The notes: generated from the sequence alone by a model not told the origin. A stretch of 64,000 nucleotides of DNA from Cohnella sp. OV330 (GCF_900112065.1 NZ_FOKE01000008.1:62001-126000), one strand, 5' to 3'; positions 42,297-51,910 are shown, counted from the first letter of the stretch. Made by a program: numbers and translations.

Positions 42297-43730
42297 ATGA
42301 GCGTGCGCAAGCACCTGTGGATCGGCGGCGCCGAGCGCGAGACGAAGTCGTACGTCAAATTAACGGCTCCTTACGATGGAGAAGAGCTGGCGGAGATCGC
42401 CGACGCGGCGCCGGCGGACGTGGATCTGGCGATCGCGTCCGCGGCGGATGCCGCGAAGACGATGCGCGCGATGCCGGCGCACCGCCGGTCGGCGATCTTG
42501 GAGAGGCTGTCTGACCTGTTGACCGAGCGCAGGGAAGAAGCGGCGCGCATCGTCGCCCGGGAGGCGGCGAAGCCGCTAAAGGCCGCTTACGCGGAGATCG
42601 ACCGCACGGCCGCGACCTATAAGTTCGCTGCCGAGGAGGCCAAACGGCTCCATGGCGAGACCGTCCCGATGGACGCGGCGCCGGGGGGCGAAGGACGCAT
42701 CGCTTATACGCGACGCGAACCGATCGGCGTCGTCGGCGCGATTACGCCGTTTAATTTTCCGATGAACCTGGTCGCCCACAAGGTCGGCCCCGCGCTTGCC
42801 GCGGGCAATGCGGTCGTGCTGAAGCCCGCGCCGCAGACGCCGCTGTCGGCTTTTTTTGTCGCCCGGCTGCTCCATGAAGCGGGATTGCCAGGCGGGGCGC
42901 TGAACGTCGTGACGGGCGACGGCAAGCGCGTCGGCGAGCAGATCGTCGCGGACAGGCGCGTAGGCGCCGTGTCGTTTACGGGCAGCGCTGCCGTAGGCGA
43001 ATCCATACGGGCCCAAGCCGGCCTTAAGCGGGTGACGCTCGAGCTCGGCTCGAACAGCGCCGTCATCGTCGACGACGACGCGGATCTCGATGCCGTGGCG
43101 CGCCGCTGCGCGGAAGGCGCATTCGGCTATCAAGGCCAGGTATGCATCTCCTTGCAAAGGATATACGCGATGGCCTCGGTGGCCGACGAGCTGGCCGCGC
43201 GTATCGCGGATGCGGCCTCGAAGCTCGTCGTCGGCGACCCGCTCGATCCGAGGACGGATCTATCGGCGATGATCGCGCCCCGGGAGGCGAAGCGCGCCGC
43301 CGACTGGATCGACGACGCCGTAAGCCGCGGCGCCATGCTGCTGGCCGGCGGCGCGCCGAGGGGCGGCTTGCTGCCGCCGGCGGTGCTTGCCGACGTGCCC
43401 GACGATGCCGTGCTGTCTCGGCGCGAAGCGTTCGCCCCCGTCGTGCTGGTGAACAAGGTCCGTTCGATCGCGGAGGCCGTGAGCCGCGCGAACGATTCGG
43501 ATTACGGGCTGCAGGTCGGCATCTATACGAACCGGATCGATGCGGCGATGCAGGCGATGGAGGACCTCGTCGCCGGCACGGTGCTCGTGAACGACATCCC
43601 GACCTTCCGGCTCGACCATATGCCGTACGGCGGCGTCAAGCAGAGCGGATTGGGGCGCGAGGGCGTTCGCTATGCGATCGAGGAGCTCACCGAGCCGAAG
43701 CTCTTGATTTGGCGCTCGGCGGGCAAGTAG
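42297..43730 (+). CDS. Aldehyde dehydrogenase
   Basis: 477 aa from ATG 42297 (GAAGGAGCG upstream; the in-frame GTG at 42240 is rejected for lack of a ribosome binding site). Catalytic Glu in TLELGSN and nucleophilic Cys in GQVCISLQR; NAD(P)-binding FTGSAAVGESIRAQ; VGAITPFNFPMNLVAHKVGP. The GQVCISLQR form is typical of the lactaldehyde/methylglyoxal/glyceraldehyde-3-phosphate-type ALDH subgroup. Substrate not determinable. It is followed by the ABC exporter 21 bases later. Confidence 0.92.
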   Translation: MSVRKHLWIGGAERETKSYVKLTAPYDGEELAEIADAAPADVDLAIASAADAAKTMRAMPAHRRSAILERLSDLLTERREEAARIVAREAAKPLKAAYAEIDRTAATYKFAAEEAKRLHGETVPMDAAPGGEGRIAYTRREPIGVVGAITPFNFPMNLVAHKVGPALAAGNAVVLKPAPQTPLSAFFVARLLHEAGLPGGALNVVTGDGKRVGEQIVADRRVGAVSFTGSAAVGESIRAQAGLKRVTLELGSNSAVIVDDDADLDAVARRCAEGAFGYQGQVCISLQRIYAMASVADELAARIADAASKLVVGDPLDPRTDLSAMIAPREAKRAADWIDDAVSRGAMLLAGGAPRGGLLPPAVLADVPDDAVLSRREAFAPVVLVNKVRSIAEAVSRANDSDYGLQVGIYTNRIDAAMQAMEDLVAGTVLVNDIPTFRLDHMPYGGVKQSGLGREGVRYAIEELTEPKLLIWRSAGK

Positions 43731-43751
43731 ACGGGCGGGGAGGCCAGCGAG

Positions 43752-45557
43752 TTGCATTATTTGCGCAAATACCTGTCGAAATACGGCCTGCTTTTTACGC
43801 TGTCGCTCGCGCTCGTCGCGCTTGAAGGCGTCTGCGACCTGCTGCTGCCGACATTGATGTCCCATATGATCGACCGGGGCGTGCTGACGGGAGAGTTGAA
43901 CGTCGTGGCGCAGTACGGCGTCTGGATGCTGGCGATTACCGCCGCAGGCGCGCTCTCCGCGCTCGGTCGCAACGTCGTCTCGAGCCGGGTATCCCAGCGG
44001 TTCGGGGCGGATCTGCGCGGCGATCTGTTCCGCCGCGTCCAGTATTTGTCCCTCCGCGACGCGGACCGCTTCGACCGGGCGTCGCTCGTGACCAGGCTCA
44101 CGAACGACGTTACCCAGGTTCAAAACTTCGCCAACGGCATGATGCGGATATTCGCCAAGGCGCCGCTCCTTTGCGTCGGGGGACTTTTCATGGCCGTTCG
44201 GCTTAATCCGCAGCTGTCGCTCGTGCTCGTCGTCGTCGTGCCGATCGTTATTTTGCTTATCGTTTTGAACATGCGCGTCGGATTCCCGCTGTTCCTCAAG
44301 GTCCAAGCGGCGCTCGACCGGTTGAACGGCGCGATGCGCGAATATTTGTCGGGCGTGCGGTCGGTCAAGGCGTTCAACCGCTTCGGCTACGAAGCGGACA
44401 AATTCGAAGCGATCAACGGCGAATACCAGGCGCGTTCGACGACGACGCTCCGCGCGATGTCCGGCTTCGGTCCGGCGATCGCGCTCGTCGTCAACCTGGG
44501 CGTCGTCGCCATCGTCTGGCTTGGCGGCATCCGGGTGGACGAAGGCGGCATGCAGGTCGGTAACATCATCGCCTTCGTCAACTATATGACGCAGATTTTA
44601 TTCTCGCTGATGACGATCTCATGGGTATTCAACATGTTCATCCGCGCGCGGGCTTCGTCGGGACGAATCTCGGAGGTGCTCGCGCTGCCGGAAGGGGAAT
44701 CCGCTTCCAAGCCCGAGGATCGGGAGCCCCGAGAGACTGTAGGCGCTGCAGCGACCCGACTTCGGACGCCATCTGCATCCGAAGCTTCCGCAGCTGCGGC
44801 AAGCGTCTCATTCGAGAACGTCGGATTCTCTTACGAGGGTACGGACGGGGAGCGCGCGCTGCGCGGCGTGACGCTCGAATGCAAGCCCGGAGAGACGCTC
44901 GCCATCGTCGGATCGACCGGCGCCGGCAAGAGCACGCTCGTGAATCTGGTGTCGCGCCTATACGACCAGACGGAAGGCATCGTGCGCATCGGCGGCGTCG
45001 ATCACCGGCTGCTGGACGTATCGGACCTCCGCGAAAAGGTGGCGATCGTGCCGCAGCGCACCGTGCTGTTCACGGGCACGATCGCCGACAATTTGCGTTG
45101 GGGCGACGAGTCGGCGACGCAGTCGGAGCTGGAGGCGGCGGCCAAGTCCGCCAGCGCCCACGACTTCATCATGGCGCTTCCGGACGGCTACGAGGCGATC
45201 CTCGGCCAGGGCGGCGTCAATTTGTCCGGCGGCCAGAAGCAGCGGCTGTCCATCGCGCGCGCCTTGATCCGGCGCCCGCAGATCCTGATTCTCGACGACT
45301 GCACGAGCGCGCTCGACGCCGTCACGGAGAGCAAGGTCAAGGCGGCGCTCCGAGCGAACGGGTCGAAGCCGACCTGCCTGCTGAGCGCGCAGCGCATCTC
45401 TTCCTTCATCGATGCCGACCGGATCGCCGTGCTCGACGACGGAGAGCTGGTCGGACTCGGCACCCATGAAGAGCTGCTGCACGGTTGCGGCGTGTATCGG
45501 GATATTTGCCGCTCGCAATTCGGAGAGGAGGCGATTCCGCATGCCTCAGGCATCTAA
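43752..45557 (+). CDS. Heterodimeric ABC exporter, subunit with degenerate catalytic site
   Basis: 601 aa from TTG 43752 (GGGGAGG upstream). Six-helix membrane domain (about 1-300) and an NBD with Walker A GSTGAGKST, signature LSGGQKQR and Walker B ILILDDCTS. The catalytic Glu after Walker B is replaced by Asp and the H-loop His by Gln (LLSAQRIS). In BmrCD/LmrCD/TM287-288-type exporters the two half-transporters show exactly this asymmetry. Overlaps the second subunit gene by 17 bases. Likely a multidrug or lipid exporter. Confidence 0.93.
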   Translation: MHYLRKYLSKYGLLFTLSLALVALEGVCDLLLPTLMSHMIDRGVLTGELNVVAQYGVWMLAITAAGALSALGRNVVSSRVSQRFGADLRGDLFRRVQYLSLRDADRFDRASLVTRLTNDVTQVQNFANGMMRIFAKAPLLCVGGLFMAVRLNPQLSLVLVVVVPIVILLIVLNMRVGFPLFLKVQAALDRLNGAMREYLSGVRSVKAFNRFGYEADKFEAINGEYQARSTTTLRAMSGFGPAIALVVNLGVVAIVWLGGIRVDEGGMQVGNIIAFVNYMTQILFSLMTISWVFNMFIRARASSGRISEVLALPEGESASKPEDREPRETVGAAATRLRTPSASEASAAAASVSFENVGFSYEGTDGERALRGVTLECKPGETLAIVGSTGAGKSTLVNLVSRLYDQTEGIVRIGGVDHRLLDVSDLREKVAIVPQRTVLFTGTIADNLRWGDESATQSELEAAAKSASAHDFIMALPDGYEAILGQGGVNLSGGQKQRLSIARALIRRPQILILDDCTSALDAVTESKVKAALRANGSKPTCLLSAQRISSFIDADRIAVLDDGELVGLGTHEELLHGCGVYRDICRSQFGEEAIPHASGI

Positions 45558-47454
45558 CGGATCAAAAGCACGGACTCCGGCGCCAGCCGTACCGGTTCGC
45601 GGACCCGGCGGACCCGGAAGCCCGGGCGCTTCGGGGGCGGGACCGCGGGGGAGAGGGCCCGTGCAGAAGCCGAAGGCGTTCGGCGCGACCGTCCGCCGCC
45701 TGCTGTCTTATCTTCGGACCGAGCGAAGGCTTCTCGCGGTCGTCTTCCTTTTCACGCTCGCGAGCGCAGGAGCCGCGCTCATCGGCCCGTACTTGATCGG
45801 CCGCGCCATCGACGCGATGCACGGACAGGGAAGCGTCGACTTCGGCGCGCTTCAAGCGCTGATCGCGTTAATGGCCGCGGCTTACGCGATGGACGCTTCT
45901 TTCACGTTCGTTCAAAGCTGGCTCATGTCCGGCGTATCCCAACGCGCCGTGAGCAAGCTGCGGAGCGGCCTGTTCGCCAAGCTGCACGGTTTGCCGCTGT
46001 CTTACTTCGACACGCGCAGGCACGGAGAGATCATGAGCCGGCTGTCCAACGACATCGACAACGTGAGCACGAGCCTTTCGCAGACGGTCGTGCAGCTGAT
46101 GTCGGGCGGCGTGGCGATCGTCGGCTCGCTGGTCATGATGCTCGTCCTCAGCCCGCTGCTCACGCTGGCCGGTCTCGTGACCGTGCCGCTCGTCTACCTG
46201 CTGGCGCGCATCGTTACCCGTAGGACGGGCAAGCTGTTCAAGGAACAGCAGGCCTACCTCGGCAGGCTGAACGGGCAGATCGAGGAGAGCGTCACCGGCC
46301 TGTCTCTCGTCAAAGCGTTCGGCAGGGAGCGCCGTTCGGTCGCCGAGTTCGACGAGGTCAACCGCAACTTGAGCGAGATCGGCATCCGGGCGCAGATCTG
46401 GTCGGGGCTGCTCATGCCGCTGCTCAGCGTGATCAACAACATCGGATTCGCGACGGTGGCCGTCGTCGGGAGCGTGCTGGCCGTCAAAGGCCACATATCG
46501 GTCGGCGTCATCGCCAGCTTCTTAAGCTATTCGCGGCAGTTCGCAAGACCGCTGAACGACATCGCGAACGTATACAACGTGCTTCAATCCGGCGTTGCCG
46601 GCGCCGAACGCGTCTTCGAGGTGCTGGACGAGGCGGACGAGACCCGCGACCGTCCGGGCGCGGCGGAGCTCAAGCCCGGGGCGCTGAACGTCGTCTTCGA
46701 CGACGTGTCGTTCGGCTACGATCCGGCGCGTCCGATTCTAAGCGGCGTGAGCTTCGAGGCGGAGGCGGGCAAATGCATCGCGCTCGTCGGCCCGACCGGC
46801 GCCGGCAAGACGACGATCGTACAGCTGCTGAACCGATTTTACGACGTCACCGGAGGCGAGATTCGCATCGGCGGACGCGATATCCGCGACTATACGCGGA
46901 GCAGCCTGCGCAGCGCCTTCGGCGTCGTGCTGCAGGATACGTACCTTTTTTCCGGGACGATCCGCGACAACATTAAATACGGCAATCCCGGCGCGAGCGA
47001 CGAGGAGATGATCGAAGCGGCGCGGCTCGTCGGCGCGGACGCCTTCGTCAGGCGCTTGCCCAAGCGCTACGACACGCCGCTTGCCGAGAACGGCGGCAGC
47101 CTGAGCCAAGGGCAGAAGCAGCTGCTCGCGATCGCCCGCGTGATGCTGGCTCGTCCGTCGATCCTGATTCTGGACGAAGCGACCAGCAGCGTGGACACCC
47201 GGACCGAACTTCAGATCCAGAAGGCGCTGCTGACGGTCATGCGGGGACGTACCAGCTTCGTGATCGCCCACCGCCTCAACACGATCCGGGGAGCCGACCA
47301 GATCCTCGTCGTCGCGGACGGCGGCATCGCCGAACGCGGGACGCACGAGGAGCTGCTGGTAAGCCGCGGCGCTTACTACCGCATGTTCGAGAGCCAATTC
47401 GGCACCGGAGCCGCCCCTGGGCTGTCGGGCGAGGCGTCGGCGACGGGAACTTGA
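45541..47454 (+). CDS. Heterodimeric ABC exporter, subunit with consensus catalytic Glu
   Basis: 637 aa from ATG 45541 (GAGAGGAGG upstream); an in-frame ATG at 45412 is deep inside the previous gene. An unusual Gly/Pro/Arg-rich N-terminal tail of about 45 residues precedes the membrane domain. The NBD has Walker A GPTGAGKTT, Walker B ILILDEATS with the catalytic Glu, and H-loop VIAHRLN, but its signature is LSQGQ instead of LSGGQ. It therefore completes the degenerate site of the partner while its own Walker motifs pair with the partner's normal LSGGQ. Confidence 0.93.
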   Translation: MPQASNGSKARTPAPAVPVRGPGGPGSPGASGAGPRGRGPVQKPKAFGATVRRLLSYLRTERRLLAVVFLFTLASAGAALIGPYLIGRAIDAMHGQGSVDFGALQALIALMAAAYAMDASFTFVQSWLMSGVSQRAVSKLRSGLFAKLHGLPLSYFDTRRHGEIMSRLSNDIDNVSTSLSQTVVQLMSGGVAIVGSLVMMLVLSPLLTLAGLVTVPLVYLLARIVTRRTGKLFKEQQAYLGRLNGQIEESVTGLSLVKAFGRERRSVAEFDEVNRNLSEIGIRAQIWSGLLMPLLSVINNIGFATVAVVGSVLAVKGHISVGVIASFLSYSRQFARPLNDIANVYNVLQSGVAGAERVFEVLDEADETRDRPGAAELKPGALNVVFDDVSFGYDPARPILSGVSFEAEAGKCIALVGPTGAGKTTIVQLLNRFYDVTGGEIRIGGRDIRDYTRSSLRSAFGVVLQDTYLFSGTIRDNIKYGNPGASDEEMIEAARLVGADAFVRRLPKRYDTPLAENGGSLSQGQKQLLAIARVMLARPSILILDEATSSVDTRTELQIQKALLTVMRGRTSFVIAHRLNTIRGADQILVVADGGIAERGTHEELLVSRGAYYRMFESQFGTGAAPGLSGEASATGT

Positions 47455-47524
47455 CTCTAGCGGCGGAACGGCCTATATTAGGTCAGTTGACTTTAAACCG
47501 GTTTTGAAAGGAAGGCACCCGAGA

Positions 47525-47719
47525 TTGACATCGCAAGATGAAGGCGGCAAGCTGTTTTTGACGAAGATCTGGAAATGCAAAAGTCCCGACTGCAAAGCAT
47601 GGGTTCGCGAGGAATTCGCGACAGAGGAACAGAAATGCCCGATGTGCAAGGGAGATATGCTCCGCACGATGAAGCATTTGCCTGCGCTCGTGAAAAAGGT
47701 AAAGTCGAAATCCCGCTGA
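47525..47719 (+). CDS. ydjO: YdjO-like small zinc-ribbon protein
   Basis: 64 aa from TTG 47525 (AAAGGAAGG about 8 bases upstream; the earlier TTG at 47504 lies before that site). Paired cysteines WKCKSPDCKAWVRE and KCPMCKGDM form a probable zinc ribbon, matching the YdjO family that has been called cold-inducible in Bacillus. Function unknown. Confidence 0.78.
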   Translation: MTSQDEGGKLFLTKIWKCKSPDCKAWVREEFATEEQKCPMCKGDMLRTMKHLPALVKKVKSKSR

Positions 47720-47828
47720 GAGGCGGCGAATCGAATGACCCCTCTCGGGTGTAATAAGCTATAATAGCTCTATTGGCTGCCTCCGCAGGATCGGGTAGCG
47801 CTCACTCGAGAGAAGGGAGACCGCCGTT

Positions 47829-48281
47829 ATGTCCATACTCGCCAATTTTCCGCTCATCGCCGCGATCGTCTCCATTCTGTCCGCGCAGGCCGTCAAGGTG
47901 CCGATCCAGTTCGTCGGCAGGCGTTCGTGGCAGGGCGGCATGGCTTTCAGCACCGGCGGCATGCCGAGCTCGCACTCCGCCGCCATGGCAGGACTCGCGA
48001 CCGCGCTCGGCATCGAGGACGGGCTCGATTCGCCCACGTTCGCCGTCGCGGCCGTCGTCGGGATGATCATCATGTTCGACGCCGCCGGCGTCAGACGGCA
48101 TGCGGGATTGCAGGCATCCGTGCTAAACCGGTTTTTGCGCAAAATGCCCGATCTGCACGGCGAACTGCATCCGGTCAAAGAACTGAAGGAGCTGCTCGGC
48201 CACCGGCCGATCGAGGTGTTCGCCGGCGCGATCTGGGGCATCGGCATCGGCGTGGCCGTCTACTATTTGTTTTATGCCTGA
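47829..48281 (+). CDS. yuiD: YuiD-like divergent PAP2 family membrane protein
   Basis: 150 aa, GAGAGAAGGG upstream. PF02681-type (former DUF212): LSAQAVKVPIQF, FSTGGMPSSHSAAMAGLATA, IMFDAAGVRRHAG and GHRPIEVFAGAIWGI are the conserved motifs, with SSH and RRHAG-type residues recalling the PAP2 phosphatase core. Three to four transmembrane segments. Activity unproven. Confidence 0.9.
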   Translation: MSILANFPLIAAIVSILSAQAVKVPIQFVGRRSWQGGMAFSTGGMPSSHSAAMAGLATALGIEDGLDSPTFAVAAVVGMIIMFDAAGVRRHAGLQASVLNRFLRKMPDLHGELHPVKELKELLGHRPIEVFAGAIWGIGIGVAVYYLFYA

Positions 48282-48301
48282 ACGTATGTTCCGCAAACGA
48301 A

Positions 48302-48354
48302 GAAAAGAGACCCGTACCCCCGGCGCGATGCGCCTGGCGGACGGGTCTCTTTTC
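48302..48354. terminator. Bidirectional terminator between yuiD and the UPF0173 gene
   Basis: AAAAGAGACCCGT pairs with ACGGGTCTCTTTT, 13 bases each, with a GC-rich inner loop. Confidence 0.88.
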
Positions 48355-48369
48355 ATATGCGCGGCGCGT

Positions 48370-49062
48370 TTACAGCTCCAGACGATCTCCCGGCTTGAGC
48401 ACGGTGCCTTTAATGCCTTTTTGTTCAAGCGCGCGCGCATAGGCGGCCGCGTCCTGCCGAAGCGGCGGGAAGGTGTCGTAGTGGACGGGGACGACCTGCT
48501 TGGGCTTCAGCCATTCGGCCGCGGTCAGCGCGTCCTCCGGACCCATCGTGAAGTGATCGCCGATCGGGATGAACGCCAGATCGATCTCGTGGCGATCGCC
48601 GATCATTTTCATATCGCCGAACAGTCCGGTATCCCCCGCATGCAAAAGGGTATGTCCACCCCAGGTGACGATCAGGCCCGTCGGCATTCCCAGGTAGACG
48701 ATGCGCTGCTCGTCGCTTAGCGTATAGCCGGAGCTGTGGAACGCCTGCACCATCTTCACCTTGGCGTATCCGAGATCGTAGGTGCCTCCGATGTTCATGC
48801 CGACCGTGTTCGCGACGCCCTGCCAGCCCAGGAAGGCTGCCAGCTCCGGCGTACCTACGACCTGGGCGCCCGTGCGCTTCGCGATGGATACCGTGTCGCC
48901 GACATGGTCGCCGTGGCCGTGGGTGAGCAGGATGTGATCCACCTGAATATCGTCCGCCGAGGCGGCCGCGAGCGGGTTGCCGGTGAGGTACGGGTCGATG
49001 ATAAGCGAGCGGCCGTCGTGCTCGAGCTTCACGCAGGCATGTCCGAGAAAAGTGACGATCAA
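48370..49062 (-). CDS. UPF0173 metal-dependent hydrolase (YtkL-like, metallo-beta-lactamase fold)
   Basis: 230 aa. Metal-binding motif LLTHGHGDHVGD (HxHxDH), further ligands in HAGDTGLFGDM and VVPVHYDTFP. The length and the N-terminal TFLGHACVKLEHDG match the UPF0173/YtkL family. Substrate unknown. AAGGGAATC precedes the ATG weakly. Confidence 0.92.
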   Translation of the reverse strand: MIVTFLGHACVKLEHDGRSLIIDPYLTGNPLAAASADDIQVDHILLTHGHGDHVGDTVSIAKRTGAQVVGTPELAAFLGWQGVANTVGMNIGGTYDLGYAKVKMVQAFHSSGYTLSDEQRIVYLGMPTGLIVTWGGHTLLHAGDTGLFGDMKMIGDRHEIDLAFIPIGDHFTMGPEDALTAAEWLKPKQVVPVHYDTFPPLRQDAAAYARALEQKGIKGTVLKPGDRLEL

Positions 49063-49137
49063 GCTGATTCCCTTCTTTCCGTCAAAATTGGATAGGTCCG
49101 CAATCGTAAAAGATACCCGCGCCGGCCGAAGCCTAAA

Positions 49138-49812
49138 CTACGGAGACAGGCCCTTGACCAAAAAGGAGACGGTCGCTTCGCGCTCCGCCTCGTCGTCCCA
49201 TCCGGGCTCGCCGGTCATGAGCATCCGGGGCAGCACGTAGCCGATCAGCGTCGAAGCCGTCAGGCGCGCGACCGTATGCGCCGGCAAGGGGGCGATCTTG
49301 CCCGCCCGCTGGAACTTCTCGATCACGACCGTCACGCGCGCGAGCACCTGCGTCAGGATGATCGATTTGAACCGTTCGCGCATCTCGGGGTGGAAGGGAA
49401 GCTCCTGAACGACGATGCGGAACAGACGCTTGTTGCGGCTCACGAACTCGATGCGGTTGTCGATCATGCGGCGGACGAACTGCTCGAAGCTGTCGTGTTC
49501 GGCATCAAGCACGTCGCCGAATCCGCGGATGACGAACGGCGCGATCATCCGCATCATGGCCGGGGTGACGATGGACACGAGCAAATCCTTTTTGGTCCTG
49601 TAATGCCTGAAAATCGTCCCTTCCGCGACGCCCGCAAGCTGCGCGATCTCGCTCGTGGAGGACCCGGCGTACCCCTTCGCGGCGAACACCTCGATCGCGG
49701 CTGCCAAGATGCGCGCCTGCTTCTCCGTCTTCACCGGCCGGTCATCGCCGAGCGAGCCCTCGCGCAGCAGCTCTTCCATCCATGGCTCCTTCGAGCCGCC
49801 TTTCGCGTCCAT
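49138..49812 (-). CDS. TetR/AcrR-family regulator
   Basis: 224 aa from ATG 49812 (TTG at 49815 is an equal alternative; AAGGAGCG lies 10 or 7 bases upstream). N-terminal HTH: TSEIAQLAGVAEGTIFRHYRTKKDLL. The C-terminal ligand domain is unspecific. It lies downstream of the ABC-2 exporter genes on the same strand and is probably the repressor of that operon through the dyad at 51717-51736. Confidence 0.9.
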   Translation of the reverse strand: MDAKGGSKEPWMEELLREGSLGDDRPVKTEKQARILAAAIEVFAAKGYAGSSTSEIAQLAGVAEGTIFRHYRTKKDLLVSIVTPAMMRMIAPFVIRGFGDVLDAEHDSFEQFVRRMIDNRIEFVSRNKRLFRIVVQELPFHPEMRERFKSIILTQVLARVTVVIEKFQRAGKIAPLPAHTVARLTASTLIGYVLPRMLMTGEPGWDDEAEREATVSFLVKGLSP

Positions 49813-49906
49813 CAAGCTGTCGCTCCTTCATTCGTCTTGAAGCCGGGGAGCGCCGCGCCAGGCAGCGCCCTGTCCTCCATATCGTACCACACGGCTAGCC
49901 GTCGCG

Positions 49907-50929
49907 CTAAATGGCCCGCTGCTTCTTGAGCGCGACGACATTCAGCGCCGCGAACAGCAGGGAGAAGCCGAGAAGAACGCCGACGTCGACCGCGATTCCG
50001 CCGAAGCCTTCGCCTCTGATCATAATGTCCCGAAGCGCATCCCCGCCATAGTAGAGCGGCATCGCGTACGTCAGCTTGTGCAGCCAAGGCGACATGCCGT
50101 CCAGCGGGAAAAGCCCGGAAAAGAAAGCCTGCGGCACGATCACGATCGGCACGAACTGGATGATTTGAAATTCGGAGCCGGCGAACGCGGAGAGCAGCGT
50201 GCCCAGCGTAAGGGCCGTGAGCGTCAGCAACAGGTTGACGAGCAGGATGAGCCAGATCGAGCCGGTCATGTACATGCCGAGCGCATAGATTGCGAAGCAA
50301 GCGACGAGCGCAGACTGCATAATCGCGAACAAGCCGAAGCCGCCCAAGTAACCGAGCACGACCTCGTGCCGGCGGATCGGCGTCGCCATGAGCCGTTCCA
50401 TCGTGCCCGTCGTGCGCTCGCGAAGAAAAGCGACGCCCGCGAGCAGGAAGACGAAAAAAAAGGAGAAAAAGCCGATCATGACCGGTCCGAAGGCGTCGAA
50501 GGAGGACATCCCGGGCTTGCCGTGGAGATATTCGATCTGGGGTTTAAAAACGTCGGCGGCAGTCGTTCGCTGCATGGCCGATACGGCGAGCATTACGGCG
50601 CGGCTGCGCGACGGATCGCTGCCCTCGAGCAGCAGCGTCGGTTTGCCGTCCGACACCGTCAAGAGGGCGTCAAGCTTGCGGTCCGTCAATTCGGCGCGCG
50701 CGGCGGCTTCGGAATCGTAGGAGACGATGTCGGCGGACGACGCGCGCAAGGCGCCGGAGATCGTATCGGGCAGGCCGGCCGTTCCGATCTTAGGTACGCT
50801 GCCGGTACCGCCGAAGATGCAGTAAACCAGCGTCAGAATGAAGAGCGGCGCGACGAACAGGAGCGCCAGCGTACGTTTATCGCGCATGAATTGCCTGAAG
50901 ATGCGCACGGACAAAGCGCGAACTCTCAC
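49907..50929 (-). CDS. ABC-2 type exporter permease
   Basis: 340 aa, GTG start at 50929 overlapping the ATPase stop by 4 bases. An N-terminal transmembrane helix (TLALLFVAPLFILTLVYCIF), an extracellular domain of about 140 residues, then five helices; RERTTGTMERLMATPIRRHEVVLGY is the ABC-2/YhgE-type cytoplasmic signature. Moves drugs, lipids or other hydrophobic compounds with the adjacent ATPase. Confidence 0.9.
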   Translation of the reverse strand: MRVRALSVRIFRQFMRDKRTLALLFVAPLFILTLVYCIFGGTGSVPKIGTAGLPDTISGALRASSADIVSYDSEAAARAELTDRKLDALLTVSDGKPTLLLEGSDPSRSRAVMLAVSAMQRTTAADVFKPQIEYLHGKPGMSSFDAFGPVMIGFFSFFFVFLLAGVAFLRERTTGTMERLMATPIRRHEVVLGYLGGFGLFAIMQSALVACFAIYALGMYMTGSIWLILLVNLLLTLTALTLGTLLSAFAGSEFQIIQFVPIVIVPQAFFSGLFPLDGMSPWLHKLTYAMPLYYGGDALRDIMIRGEGFGGIAVDVGVLLGFSLLFAALNVVALKKQRAI

Positions 50930-51702
50930 GGGCGCTCACCTCCCAAACGGATAAAGGCTTCTTCGATGGTCCCCGCGCCGGTGTTCGCCTTGAGGTCGGC
51001 CGGGCTGCCGACGGCGGTCAGCGAGCCGTCCCGGATCAGTCCGATACGGTCGCAGCGCTCGGCTTCGTCCATGACGTGCGTCGTCAGCAGGATCGTCGTG
51101 CCTCGCTCGCGCAGCGCGAGCAGAGAAGCCCAGATGGACACGCGCAGCGCCGGATCGATGCCGACGGTCGGCTCGTCGAGAATGAGCAGCTCGGGCTCGT
51201 GGAGCAGCGCGACGGCCAGCGACAGCCGGCGCTTCATGCCGCCGGAAAATCGCGAGACGAGCTTGCCGGCGTCCTGCGAGAGGCCGACGGTCGCCAGGGC
51301 GTCGGCGATCCGCTCCGCGAGGCGGGCGCCGCGCAGCTCGAACATCGCGCCGAAAAACATCAGGTTTTCCTTCGCGGTGAGCTCGCCGTACAAGGCGTCG
51401 GACTGCGCCATGTAGCCGATCTTGCCGAGCAGCGGCAGAGAGGGGACCCGGTAGTCCAGCACCGTGATCCGACCGCCGTCCGCAGCGTCGATGCCGGTCA
51501 TGAGCTTGATCAGCGTCGTCTTGCCGGAGCCGGAAGGACCGAGCAGGCCGAACAGCTCTCCGCGGCGGATTCGCAGCGAGATCTCCTTTAAAATCGTTCG
51601 ATCGCCGAAGCTGCGGGAGACGCCTTCGAGCTTGATCGCATCTTGCGGTTCGAGTACGGTAGACATACTGTCGCGGCGTTCTTCATTGGGCCGGTCTGCC
51701 AT
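50926..51702 (-). CDS. ABC-2 exporter ATP-binding subunit
   Basis: 258 aa. Walker A GPSGSGKT, Q-loop YMAQSDALYGELT, signature FSGGMKRRLS, Walker B LLILDEPTVGID and H-loop LLTTHVMDEAERC are all intact. Partner of the permease that follows; with the TetR gene this is a compact drug-type efflux operon. ATGAGATGG sits after a GGAGATGATG ribosome binding site. Confidence 0.93.
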   Translation of the reverse strand: MADRPNEERRDSMSTVLEPQDAIKLEGVSRSFGDRTILKEISLRIRRGELFGLLGPSGSGKTTLIKLMTGIDAADGGRITVLDYRVPSLPLLGKIGYMAQSDALYGELTAKENLMFFGAMFELRGARLAERIADALATVGLSQDAGKLVSRFSGGMKRRLSLAVALLHEPELLILDEPTVGIDPALRVSIWASLLALRERGTTILLTTHVMDEAERCDRIGLIRDGSLTAVGSPADLKANTGAGTIEEAFIRLGGERP

Positions 51703-51716
51703 CTCATCATCTCCAT

Positions 51717-51755
51717 ATGAGTGAGTGATTACTCATTTCTAATTCATCTTAACAA
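51717..51755 (-). promoter_or_regulatory. ABC-2 exporter promoter and TetR-type operator
   Basis: The dyad ATGAGT-N8-ACTCAT (51717-51736) overlaps a possible minus-strand -10 TAATCA (51731-51726), with TTGTTA (51755-51750) as -35 at an 18-base spacing. It lies just before the ATPase start, so binding by the operon's TetR protein would block transcription. Confidence 0.55.
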
Positions 51756-51836
51756 ATCATATCGGAGAGGGGAAGCCCGTATCCGTCATATTGGGGAATC
51801 GAAGGTCATTTTTCGGGCTTAGGAAGCGGGAGGGCA

Positions 51837-51873
51837 TAAAAAAAGATGACCCTGAATCGTGCGAGGGTCACCT
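51837..51873 (-). terminator. Minus-strand terminator-like hairpin upstream of the MFS gene
   Basis: GGTGACCCT and AGGGTCATC (minus-strand reading) form a 9-bp stem with one G-T pair, followed by seven T. It is oriented to end leftward transcription coming from the MFS leader, yet no minus-strand gene is visible there. It may insulate the ABC-2 promoter or end an antisense or vestigial transcript. Confidence 0.6.
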
Positions 51874-51910
51874 AAATGCAACTGGATATCAACAAACATC
51901 AAAAAATCCA

